From positions 1 through 40,212 of IMG/VR virus record IMGVR_UViG_3300028794_000193: DNA of 40,212 nt. One strand, written 5' to 3'. Under the pieces are notes generated by a model. That model was given only the letters and a program-made list of their open reading frames with translations. It searched no databases and was not told the DNA's origin. This stretch comes from a virus. The position numbers and the translations under genes were made by a program. Positions 24,914 through 31,111 of the stretch are shown here, piece after piece; the first letter of the stretch is position 1, and each line of letters opens with the position of its first letter.

Positions 24914-25324
24914 TCAGGCCTTGCCAGCACGCTGCAGCGCTTCAACGCGCGCGCGTTCTATCTCGGCGAGCTGGCGCCGGTCGGTGAACCAGTTGGCGAT
25001 GCGGCGGTGCGCATTGGACACGCGTAGCCTCACGGCCGACTCGGTGCACCCGAGCTTGCGAGCATCGATCGTGGCACTGTCGCCGGTCAGATAGACCTGA
25101 TGAATCGTTGCCCTGAGTCGATCATCCAGGCTGCGCACGGCCACGTCAGTGAGGCCAGCTTCACAGTCGACCGTGGGAATCACCGCCTCCCGGTATCGCG
25201 AGGCCGATGGCGCGACCATGTTCCACGTCGAACCGCCGCTGTAGCCCAGCCCGCCCGAGCCGGCGCCATGCTTCCATCGAGCCCAATTGAGCAAGCGACG
25301 CTCAACCTCTTCAAGCCGAGCCAT
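24914..25324 (-). CDS. Q-like late antitermination protein
   Basis: A 136-residue protein with the outline of phage antiterminator Q/RinA-type proteins: VERRLLNWARWKHGAGSGGLG at the N-terminus, then a sigma-70 region 4-like HTH at about residues 80-118 (LRATIHQVYLTGDSATIDA, LGCTESAVRLRVSNAHRRI). Such proteins act on RNA polymerase paused at the late promoter. The gene is the last before the strong terminator and late operon, exactly as in lambda. ATG 25324 has a GAGG site; a TTG two codons earlier is less likely. It overlaps the previous gene by 14 bases. Confidence 0.75.
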   Translation of the reverse strand: MARLEEVERRLLNWARWKHGAGSGGLGYSGGSTWNMVAPSASRYREAVIPTVDCEAGLTDVAVRSLDDRLRATIHQVYLTGDSATIDARKLGCTESAVRLRVSNAHRRIANWFTDRRQLAEIERARVEALQRAGKA

Positions 25325-25598
25325 TGCCAACCTCGGGCATCTTCATCACCACGATGGACTGGCCGCTCTTGATGTGCTGGGCCGCGAAGTTGGCCATCTC
25401 GGGCTGATCCCAAGGTGTGCCAACGGCCACCGCGCCCTCTCGGGCGAAGAAGTAGCCGGCCTCGCCACGCAGCCCGCGCTTGACGCAATCGGTGACGTGC
25501 GCGTTGCCCCACTGCTTGCGCTTCTCCGCCACCTGGGCTGCGACCCGAGGCATGGCGGCCGTCATCCAAGAAAACGCCGGGGCTTCCTTCTTATCCAT
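25311..25598 (-). CDS. Phage hypothetical protein
   Basis: A 95-residue protein starting MDKKEAPAFSWMTAAMPRVA, with RGEAGYFFAREGAVAVGTPW and IKSGQSIVVMK in the C-terminal half. I recognise no function; similar small proteins stand between replication genes and Q in Burkholderiales prophages. The chosen ATG (25598) lies inside the left set of inverted 9-bp repeats, so control by the repeat-binding factor is possible. A start six codons earlier would extend into the repeats. Confidence 0.6.
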   Translation of the reverse strand: MDKKEAPAFSWMTAAMPRVAAQVAEKRKQWGNAHVTDCVKRGLRGEAGYFFAREGAVAVGTPWDQPEMANFAAQHIKSGQSIVVMKMPEVGNGSA

Positions 25599-25716
25599 AC
25601 TTTCCACACCTTCCATACGTTGAGAACTCCTGCGTGCACGCGTGTACGCGCACACCTGCACACACGCCTACGCGCTCGTGCTTTCTGAGGTGTGGAAGGT
25701 ATGGAAGGTGTGGAAG
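25595..25716. repeat. Inverted 9-bp iteron clusters, candidate replication origin
   Basis: Three head-to-tail copies of GGTRTGGAA lie at 25689-25715 on the plus strand. The reverse complement carries the same words at 25595-25618; the perfect inverted match is 17 bp (25602-25618 against 25699-25715). Between them (about 25631-25667) runs an alternating purine-pyrimidine tract (TGCGTGCACGCGTGTACGCG) that could melt or adopt Z-DNA. It lies directly behind the primase/helicase gene. Iterons next to a replication gene are a typical phage or plasmid origin. Confidence 0.6.
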
Positions 25717-25733
25717 CTCGCTATTCAGCTGCT

Positions 25734-28160
25734 TCAAAAAGGCACCTCCCCATCCTCGGGCTCACGCTGGTGCGAGGTTTGAGACGACGCGGCGTTTCTC
25801 TGCGGCCGCTTGTACACAAACCGTGGCACCTGGGTGCGACGTTCCACACGCTCACAGTCCAGCTTGCGCAAGGCAATGCCTACGCGCGTCTGGATGTCCT
25901 TCGTCAGGCTCTTGGCATCGAGCTTCAGGCCGTTCATGCACGCATCGGCCAGCGTGAACTCGGCCGGCATCAACGGGTCGTGCTTGAGCCAGGCAGCCAA
26001 GATCTCGACGTAGGCATCCGGCGACTCGCGGGCGAGCTGCTCGGGGTCGAACAGCTCGCGCTGCTCATCACCACTCGGCCAATACCGGCCGACCTGGTGC
26101 TCGGGGTCGGCAATGTGCGCCTTGGCCAGCGCGAAGGCCTCGGCGAACAGCTGATCGCGTATGGCAGCCAGGCGCACGGTGTCGATGTCACCACGCACCT
26201 CGACGGGCCAGAAGCGTCGCCCACCTGTCGGGTCCTTGTTCCATGCCCATTCGTTGGTGCTGCCACCGAAGACCGACTGCCGTTTGCAGCGGATCTCGCG
26301 CCGGCCATACACCGGCCTGAATTCGTCGATCTGACGCGAGAGGAAGGACTTCTGCCGGTTCGACTCAGCGCGTGCCAGCGACCCCATCTCGCCGAACTCA
26401 TGCAGCCACTTGCCGCGGATGTTCGACATGCTGTCCTTGTTGGCCAGGTCCAGCTCGATGTCACTGAACCACTCACCACCGAGCACGCGCAAGGCAGACG
26501 ACTTGCGCCGGCCCTGCAGACCTTCGAGCACGAGGCAGTAGTCGAACTTGCAGCCAGGCTGCAGCACCCGCATGCACATGCCGATCAGAAAATAGCGCGA
26601 TACCAGCCGCGTATAGGGCGAGTCGTCGACGTGCAGGTGATCGATCAGCCAATGGTCGAGCCTCTCCTCGCCGTCATGCTCCAAGCTGTCCAGGTACTCA
26701 AGCACCGGATGAAACGGGTTCGCATGCGCGACCTCATTGGCCGCCTCGGCCACCATGCCGGCGTTGGGCACGAAGTCTTCATGGTGAGCGATCCACGCGC
26801 TCGTGCGCGTGTCATCAACGTCGGTCCACTCCTCGCTGAAGGTGCCCGGTTGATCAAACGGCGCCGGCTTGCGCTTCACCACCCGCTGCGAGAACTCATC
26901 GAAGGCCAGCACACCGCGCCAGGCCAGGCGGTTGTGAAGGACCAGCATCACGTTCGGCACGCACTCGCGCACCGTGAACGGGTTGCGCATGATCAGGTCG
27001 TTGCGCCAGGCATGCGGGTCACGCCGGATCGGCCCCTCCCCGTCCCCTTGCGGAGCACCTGGCGGCGTCGATCCACCCCCATCACCACCAGCGGTGGCCG
27101 CGGGCGGGGAATCGGCGCCGGCTTCGATGGCGTAGCAGTTGCGCATGAAGTCGAGCAGCTGCTGCCGCGTCCAGCCGTCTTCCACTGCGTCGCCTGCGTC
27201 CCAGCCGTCCGGCTTCTCTCCTGGGTGGCCCACGTCGACGATCTTCACCGGCACGCCGAGCGCAGTCAGCGTCTCGCTGACATCGCGCATGGCTGCAATA
27301 CCTGGCTGTTTCACCAAGGGGAGCAGCTCGTGGGTCTTCTTGTCGACCTGAGCATCTGCGTCGGGCCAGCAGAGAACCCGGTAGTCGGCCAGCACCGACC
27401 AGTCGGCCATGTGGACCACCTTGCAGCCGCCTGGCCAGCCCAGCACAGGGGTCGATCGGCCAAGTGCTTCATACAGCGCGTCGGCCTTCTTCTCTCCCTC
27501 CACCACAATCACCAGGGCACGCTGATCCTTTGATGTCTCGACCAGGCGCCACAGGCCATAGAGAGGCCTCGGCTCGGCAAAGGCCCTGTAGCGCCACTCG
27601 CGCCGGCCGTTGCTGCCCTGGCAGAAGCTGATGGGCTGCACGTCCTTCTTGCCGTCGCTGGTCTGGAAGCGAACGACAAGGCCCAGCAGCAGGCCTTCAC
27701 GATCGCGGTATTCCCAGTGCATCGGCGGGATGCCGCGCGAGAAGTGCGCCCACTGGGTTTTGTAGTCGGGCGCGTCATCGGGCACCGGGTGAATCGGCAT
27801 CCATTGCACGCCCGGCTTCTTAGGCTTCTTCTCTTTCGCAGGCGCCTGCACCGGCATGCGCGACCAGCCCTGATCCTTGATCAGCTCGCGCGCGGCAAGC
27901 GCATTGCTCAGGCCGTGGATGCGGCCGTACAGGCTGATCAGGTCGCTGCCCGAGTCGCCTGGCCGACCGTTGTCACCCCATTTGCCCGTCTTGAGATTGA
28001 CGTTCGCACTCTTGCCAGCCGACCCGTCGAAGTCGCCGACATACCACCGACCCTGCTGCAGGCGCCCCTCGGGCAGCCATTGCTTCATCAGCGACTCGCC
28101 GCGATCCAGCAGCGCCGCCGCGAGCCCGACAAAGTCTATGGGGTCGCGATCACCGGGCAC
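25734..28160 (-). CDS. TOPRIM primase / VapE-type helicase
   Basis: An 808-residue replication protein. The N-terminus (WYVGDFDGSAGKSANVNLKTG, WGDNGRPGDSGSDLI) is the primase-associated domain. A TOPRIM domain has Glu221 in IVVEGEKKADAL and the DADA motif at 267-270. A Gly/Pro linker at 350-375 carries few fixed residues. The C-terminal VapE-type helicase includes a Walker A at 546-555 (EGLQGRRKSS), a FSDIELDLANKD stretch, and GGSTNEWAWNKDPTGGRRFWP, a hallmark of VapE. The start is GTG at 28160 behind an AAGGGG site. A QAPA from the palindrome occurs at residue 105. It should prime and unwind at the nearby repeat cluster. Confidence 0.9.
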   Translation of the reverse strand: MPGDRDPIDFVGLAAALLDRGESLMKQWLPEGRLQQGRWYVGDFDGSAGKSANVNLKTGKWGDNGRPGDSGSDLISLYGRIHGLSNALAARELIKDQGWSRMPVQAPAKEKKPKKPGVQWMPIHPVPDDAPDYKTQWAHFSRGIPPMHWEYRDREGLLLGLVVRFQTSDGKKDVQPISFCQGSNGRREWRYRAFAEPRPLYGLWRLVETSKDQRALVIVVEGEKKADALYEALGRSTPVLGWPGGCKVVHMADWSVLADYRVLCWPDADAQVDKKTHELLPLVKQPGIAAMRDVSETLTALGVPVKIVDVGHPGEKPDGWDAGDAVEDGWTRQQLLDFMRNCYAIEAGADSPPAATAGGDGGGSTPPGAPQGDGEGPIRRDPHAWRNDLIMRNPFTVRECVPNVMLVLHNRLAWRGVLAFDEFSQRVVKRKPAPFDQPGTFSEEWTDVDDTRTSAWIAHHEDFVPNAGMVAEAANEVAHANPFHPVLEYLDSLEHDGEERLDHWLIDHLHVDDSPYTRLVSRYFLIGMCMRVLQPGCKFDYCLVLEGLQGRRKSSALRVLGGEWFSDIELDLANKDSMSNIRGKWLHEFGEMGSLARAESNRQKSFLSRQIDEFRPVYGRREIRCKRQSVFGGSTNEWAWNKDPTGGRRFWPVEVRGDIDTVRLAAIRDQLFAEAFALAKAHIADPEHQVGRYWPSGDEQRELFDPEQLARESPDAYVEILAAWLKHDPLMPAEFTLADACMNGLKLDAKSLTKDIQTRVGIALRKLDCERVERRTQVPRFVYKRPQRNAASSQTSHQREPEDGEVPF

Positions 28161-28209
28161 GCAGACCCCTTCGCCATTCGTTCATGACGTTGCCTCGCGT
28201 CTTGTGGTG

Positions 28210-28512
28210 CTATCCCCGCGACCAGCTGCGCACCATCGCATCAAGCGACGGGGCGGCCTCGGCCACGGGTTGTTGTTGGGTGACAGGCGCATACAGCGTC
28301 ATCCAGCGCTTGGAGTGCGCCTTCTTGACCGAGCCAACGGCTTCCAGCTCGGCCCTTGGGCCGCGGGCCATGTTCTCCACCGTGATGCGCCCTACTCTGA
28401 AGCCCACCTTCGCGCGAGCAGAGAGCTCTCGCCAAGTCGCGGCACTGCATTCAGCCGCCAGCTCTTCGGCCGCCTTCTTGATTGCGATCCGCTCCTCGCC
28501 CTGCGGCCTCAT
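28210..28512 (-). CDS. Small winged-HTH-like phage protein
   Basis: A 100-residue protein, MRPQGEERIAIKKAAEELAA, ATGA-coupled to the CII-like gene. Residues 20-75 (TWRELSARAKVGFRVGRITVE, AVGSVKKAHSKRWMTLYAP) have the outline of a winged helix. It probably acts in replication or early regulation in the position of lambda O. A long N-terminal extension of the frame is antisense-like and was left out. Its function is otherwise unknown. Confidence 0.6.
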   Translation of the reverse strand: MRPQGEERIAIKKAAEELAAECSAATWRELSARAKVGFRVGRITVENMARGPRAELEAVGSVKKAHSKRWMTLYAPVTQQQPVAEAAPSLDAMVRSWSRG

Positions 28513-28886
28513 GTGGTCGGCCTCAGGCGTTCCAGCTGCGCCATGGCCTTGCTCATGACCTGCGCGGCCGAGTTGATCGTTTCGACCAGCTTCACCGACT
28601 GGTCTTCGACCGTCTTGCGGTCCGGCCTGGCGTGCAGCGTTTCGTCGCACTGGTAGTACAGCGGGTCATAGCGCTCGCAGAACTTCATCAGCGCGATGAC
28701 CTGCGTCCATTTGAACTGCTCGCTGCCCTTGCGGTCAAGGCAGTCCTTGAACTTGGCGTAGGCGCTCTCGGGCTTCATGTCCGGCCAGAGGTACGCAGAG
28801 CACTGTTTGACCGTCTTGCCGCTCCGCGCCTGCATGGTCTGCAAGGCGTCGTGCTCGTCTTCGTAAAAAAGGCGTTCGCTATTCAT
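28509..28886 (-). CDS. CII-like early regulator
   Basis: A 125-residue protein starting MNSERLFYEDEHDALQTM. Residues 10-60 form an HTH-like region (TMQARSGKTVKQCSAYLWP, ESAYAKFKDCL); the YYQCDETLHARPDRK motif and helical C-terminus are shared with many Burkholderiales prophage proteins in the cII position. It may activate lysogeny promoters. It is preceded by a nested palindrome (28895-28925) and followed by the wHTH gene with ATGA overlap. The CII role is inferred from position and HTH character. Confidence 0.6.
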   Translation of the reverse strand: MNSERLFYEDEHDALQTMQARSGKTVKQCSAYLWPDMKPESAYAKFKDCLDRKGSEQFKWTQVIALMKFCERYDPLYYQCDETLHARPDRKTVEDQSVKLVETINSAAQVMSKAMAQLERLRPTT

Positions 28887-28894
28887 GGCGTGGG

Positions 28895-28925
28895 CTTCCC
28901 TAAGTTCTAGGGCTCGTTAGGGAAG
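28895..28925. promoter_or_regulatory. Operator-like nested palindrome upstream of CII-like gene
   Basis: CTTCCCTAA (28895-28903) and TTAGGGAAG (28917-28925) form a perfect 9-bp inverted repeat; inside it CCCTA and TAGGG (28898-28912) form a second dyad. It starts 9 bases upstream of the CII-like start. It differs from the ACACCA operators, so another protein would bind. Confidence 0.5.
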
Positions 28926-28993
28926 ACTGATTTGGGCAAAAAAAAGAGACTGCCGTCCTATGAACTGCAGCAACAAGCGACAACAGACTGGAG

Positions 28994-29060
28994 GGTGGGC
29001 GCCCTCTCCCGTGGCACGATGGAGTTCTCACACAACCATCAACGGGAGGGGCGCCCATGG
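28994..29060 (+). promoter_or_regulatory. Duplicated leader element, copy 1
   Basis: The leader of the 96-residue plus-strand gene shares GGTGGGCGCC, CGTGGCACGAT, CACAAC and GCGCCCATGG with the leader at 29423-29492. TGGGCGCCC (28996-29004) can pair with GGGCGCCCA (29049-29057), which covers the A of the ATG, so a hairpin could block the ribosome. The strand and length suggest an element that was copied together with its gene position. Confidence 0.6.
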
Positions 29061-29347
29061 ACATTCCGAAAGAATTGATTCCGCAGGTGCTGGGCGAAGC
29101 GCTGCGCGGCATGGCACGCCTGCAGGCTCGCCAAGAGATGCTCGAGTGCGTCGTGCGGGCGCTCATCGTGGAGACGCCTCCGGGTCACCCGCTGTTCTGG
29201 AAAGCCTTGAGTACAGCGAAATCAGATCTGGAGAGCCGGACGACACAGCCCAATCGCCAAAACTTGCCCGAGATCGATGCCGACGCACTGGAACTGTGGA
29301 ACGTGCTCCGCGACGCCTGCGCTCCGCCAGCTTCGCCCGGCAACTGA
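29057..29347 (+). CDS. Orphan plus-strand hypothetical protein 1
   Basis: A 96-residue soluble protein, helical at the N-terminus (IPQVLGEALRGMARLQARQEM) with PPGHPLFWKALSTAKSDLE in the middle. A GGGAGGGG ribosome site precedes the ATG. It lies against the direction of the early transcript and shares its leader with the gene at 29489, so both probably respond to one signal. I recognise no family. Confidence 0.6.
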   Translation: MDIPKELIPQVLGEALRGMARLQARQEMLECVVRALIVETPPGHPLFWKALSTAKSDLESRTTQPNRQNLPEIDADALELWNVLRDACAPPASPGN

Positions 29348-29422
29348 GGCCGCTTTGCAGCGCCTTCCTGAGGACGTACAGGAAAGCCGAATCAGCCTGC
29401 ATTGCTGGCCTCCAGTTGAATG

Positions 29423-29492
29423 GGTGGGCGCCCCACGCCGTGGCACGATCCGGTCACCACAACTTCACCGGCCACGGCCGGAGCGCCCATGG
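29423..29492 (+). promoter_or_regulatory. Duplicated leader element, copy 2
   Basis: This is the second copy of the leader seen at 28994-29060, just upstream of the 131-residue gene. The inverted repeat arms TGGGCGCCCC (29425-29434) and GGAGCGCCCA (29480-29489) pair with one mismatch and again cover the start codon A. The spacing between arms is nearly the same as in copy 1. Confidence 0.6.
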
Positions 29493-29884
29493 AACTGATG
29501 GAGCACGAACTCACGGCCTTGTCGAACGCCGTGTTGACGAACGACGGCGAGAGCATTGCCTTCACGCTAAACGCGGCGTCGGGGCCGCTCACGCGCTTGC
29601 GCTTCAAGCTGGACGACATGCCCGAATTCATCGCGTACCTGTGCGAAGTAGTGCGGCAAGTGCATCCAGACCCTCGGCCAAGCGAAGCTCCGGTCTACGT
29701 GCCTGCATTAGCCGCAAAACTCTGCGGTTGCGACGACCCCACCATTGCGCTCCTTTCATTTCACCTCGCGGGGATGGAGCTGGGAATGTCCCTAGGTACA
29801 GATACAGCCGCACAGCTAGCCTCGCAGCTGGAACAAATGGCAAGGTCACTCCGTATGCTGAGCGCTCAGGGTCGGCCACAGTAG
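29489..29884 (+). CDS. Orphan plus-strand hypothetical protein 2
   Basis: A 131-residue protein, MELMEHELTALSNAVLTNDG. The first half is beta-rich (SIAFTLNAASGPLTRLRFKL), followed by MPEFIAYLCEVVRQVH and a helical C-terminus. The GGAG site 7 bases before the ATG and the shared leader set the start. It lies antisense to the pR transcript between cro and the CII-like gene. No family was recognised; a phage defence or lysogeny moron role is possible but unproven. Confidence 0.6.
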   Translation: MELMEHELTALSNAVLTNDGESIAFTLNAASGPLTRLRFKLDDMPEFIAYLCEVVRQVHPDPRPSEAPVYVPALAAKLCGCDDPTIALLSFHLAGMELGMSLGTDTAAQLASQLEQMARSLRMLSAQGRPQ

Positions 29885-29961
29885 CTTCGGCACGAACGGC
29901 ATCCGCTTCGGCTGCCGTCAGCACCGGCTCAGCCTCAGCGTTCGGCAGCAGCGGGTTGACC

Positions 29962-30225
29962 TCAGGCTGCATCGCTAACCTCCACTGCGGTGGCGCGCTC
30001 GGCAGCGGCCAGCTCGGGCCAGTGCTCGGGCCAGTCCGGCCGCAGTTCCGGGCGCGACACCGCGCCCCTGCTCTCCCGCTCGATCCGCACGGCGAGGTCG
30101 GTAGCACACGACTTCTGGCCGTAGCCGATGTTGCGGAGGTGCCCGAGGGACGTCCCGCAGCGCTCCGCAAACGCGGTGCGCTGGCCGTCGTCCGACAGGC
30201 TCTTCAGGTAGGTCTTCAGGTTCAT
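29962..30225 (-). CDS. Cro-like (YdaS-type) repressor
   Basis: An 87-residue HTH protein. MNLKTYLKSLSDDGQRTAFA plus ERCGTSLGHLRNIGYGQKSC and the RIERESRGAVSRPELRPDW end match the YdaS/Cro-like family. It is read from the promoter overlapping the 30235-30273 operators; the -10 (30232-30237) puts the RNA start at or next to the A of the ATG (30225), so the mRNA would be leaderless. As in lambda it faces the cI-like gene. It probably acts as the lytic-side regulator of pR and pL. The family also contains antitoxins; here the context favours Cro. Confidence 0.82.
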   Translation of the reverse strand: MNLKTYLKSLSDDGQRTAFAERCGTSLGHLRNIGYGQKSCATDLAVRIERESRGAVSRPELRPDWPEHWPELAAAERATAVEVSDAA

Positions 30226-30231
30226 GCCGGA

Positions 30232-30273
30232 ATTACACCATTTGGTGTCACTTCGGTCAACACCCTTTGGTGT
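30232..30273 (-). promoter_or_regulatory. pR-like promoter with operator pair OR
   Basis: The 14-bp palindromes ACACCATTTGGTGT (30235-30248) and ACACCCTTTGGTGT (30260-30273) are spaced 25 bp start to start. The minus-strand promoter TTGACC (30255-30260), 17 bases, TGTAAT (30232-30237) lies across them. Repressor bound to either operator would cover the -35 or -10. The right arms of the palindromes also face the cI-like gene. Confidence 0.88.
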
Positions 30274-30296
30274 CGCCGCGGTGTTCCCATTCCGTG

Positions 30297-30686
30297 ATGG
30301 CCGACGACGCACTTATCCGGAAGAAGAACCTGATCCGCCTGGGGAAGAACTCGCGCGAGCTGGTGACGATCCTCGGCCGGACCTACAGTTATTGGCAGGG
30401 GTTGATGCACGACCCGAAGAAATCGTTCGGCGAGAAGATCGCCCGCGAGATCGAGGGACGGTGGGGCCTACCCCGTTTGTGGCTTGACGACGTGCACGAC
30501 GACCGCGAGCCCATCCCAGAGCCTGCGCTGCAAGGAGGTGCTCGCACAGGTCAACGCCTGAAGCCACTCAGTGAGAGCGCGATGCTGCTGGCACGACGGT
30601 TGGACGAACTTAGCGAGCCGCGTCGAGCCCGTGCAGTCGCCCTGATCGACCACACCCTGCGCACCTTCGAGGAAGAAGAGGCGTAG
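30297..30686 (+). CDS. Short CI-like repressor
   Basis: A 129-residue protein starting MADDALIRKKNLIRLGKNSR, with an HTH-like first half (LVTILGRTYSYWQGLMHDP, KKSFGEKIAREIEGRWGLPRL) ending in WLDD, the common closing of phage XRE repressors. It lacks any LexA/S24-type autocleavage domain, so induction cannot use RecA cleavage of this protein and needs another route, such as an antirepressor. The C-terminal half is helical and could oligomerise. It starts 24 bases beyond the second OR operator. The end overlaps a minus-strand gene by 136 bases. Confidence 0.75.
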   Translation: MADDALIRKKNLIRLGKNSRELVTILGRTYSYWQGLMHDPKKSFGEKIAREIEGRWGLPRLWLDDVHDDREPIPEPALQGGARTGQRLKPLSESAMLLARRLDELSEPRRARAVALIDHTLRTFEEEEA

Positions 30687-31069
30687 GCATCCTCAATCAC
30701 AGCCGATCGCCAGCTCAACGCGTGCGCCGTAGCCCGGGCCGCGTTCGTGAAGTCCCCGAGGATGACCCCCCCGTCGCGCGCCAGCGTAAAACTGAGTTCG
30801 CTTGCCAAGTGTTTGCAAGCCTGCGGCACCACTACCGACACGGCGGCGGGTCGGAACGGCGCGGGGCGAACCATCGCCGGCTGCAGCAGTCGAGCCACCG
30901 CGCCGAAGTCGCATCCCTCGCCGATCAGCACCAGTAGTGCTGACCGTGAGACGGCGGCACCGGCGAAAGCTGAACCAATGAGAGAATCCAAATCGGCGGC
31001 CGAGTCCCTCGTGATCGTCAGCGTGAACAGCCCTTTAGCTGTGTCCTCCCTGAAATATTCCTTCTCCAT
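30551..31069 (-). CDS. Protein of unknown family, antisense to cI end, candidate antirepressor
   Basis: A 172-residue frame, divergent from the luxR-like gene and convergent with cI. The first 125 residues look like a real fold: beta strand GLFTLTITRD, helix AADLDSLIGSAF, strand RSALLVLIGEG, helix FGAVARLLQPA, strand AAVSVVVPQ, helix LASELSFTLARD, strand GGVILGDF, helix ARATAHALS, loosely like STAS/SpoIIAA-type proteins. The last 45 residues lie on the cI complement, are Arg/Ser-rich, and may have been fixed by that overlap. A GGAG is 2 bases before the ATG, a tight spacing. Its position next to a LuxR-type gene resembles the qtip and apop antirepressor genes. The function is a guess. Confidence 0.5.
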   Translation of the reverse strand: MEKEYFREDTAKGLFTLTITRDSAADLDSLIGSAFAGAAVSRSALLVLIGEGCDFGAVARLLQPAMVRPAPFRPAAVSVVVPQACKHLASELSFTLARDGGVILGDFTNAARATAHALSWRSAVIEDAYASSSSKVRRVWSIRATARARRGSLSSSNRRASSIALSLSGFRR

Positions 31070-31075
31070 AGCTCC

Positions 31076-31110
31076 GCAGTTTGTCCAGAACTGTGTCAGG
31101 ACGAAACTGC
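31076..31110. promoter_or_regulatory. Imperfect inverted repeat between luxR-like gene and divergent gene
   Basis: GCAGTTTGTCC (31076-31086) and GGACGAAACTGC (31099-31110) are an inverted repeat apart from one extra base. They fill most of the 42-base gap between the start codons 31069 (minus) and 31112 (plus). This is where a LuxR-type protein controlling both genes would bind. Confidence 0.55.
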
Positions 31111-31111
31111 A

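Noticed and set aside
25692-27533. 613-residue plus-strand frame opposite the primase gene
   Set aside because: It starts in the iteron cluster and has no recognisable domain; the minus strand holds TOPRIM and VapE motifs.
29011-29030. Sigma-54-like TGGCACG in the duplicated leaders
   Set aside because: The -24 half matches in both copies, but no GC-containing -12 element lies at the right distance in either.
29628-29972. Minus-strand frame of about 114 residues starting MQPEVNPLLPNAEAE, after the Cro-like gene
   Set aside because: The first 30 residues look plausible and it overlaps the Cro stop, but the rest is antisense to the 131-residue gene, which has its own ribosome site and leader. 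Kept as a possible small pR gene, not called.
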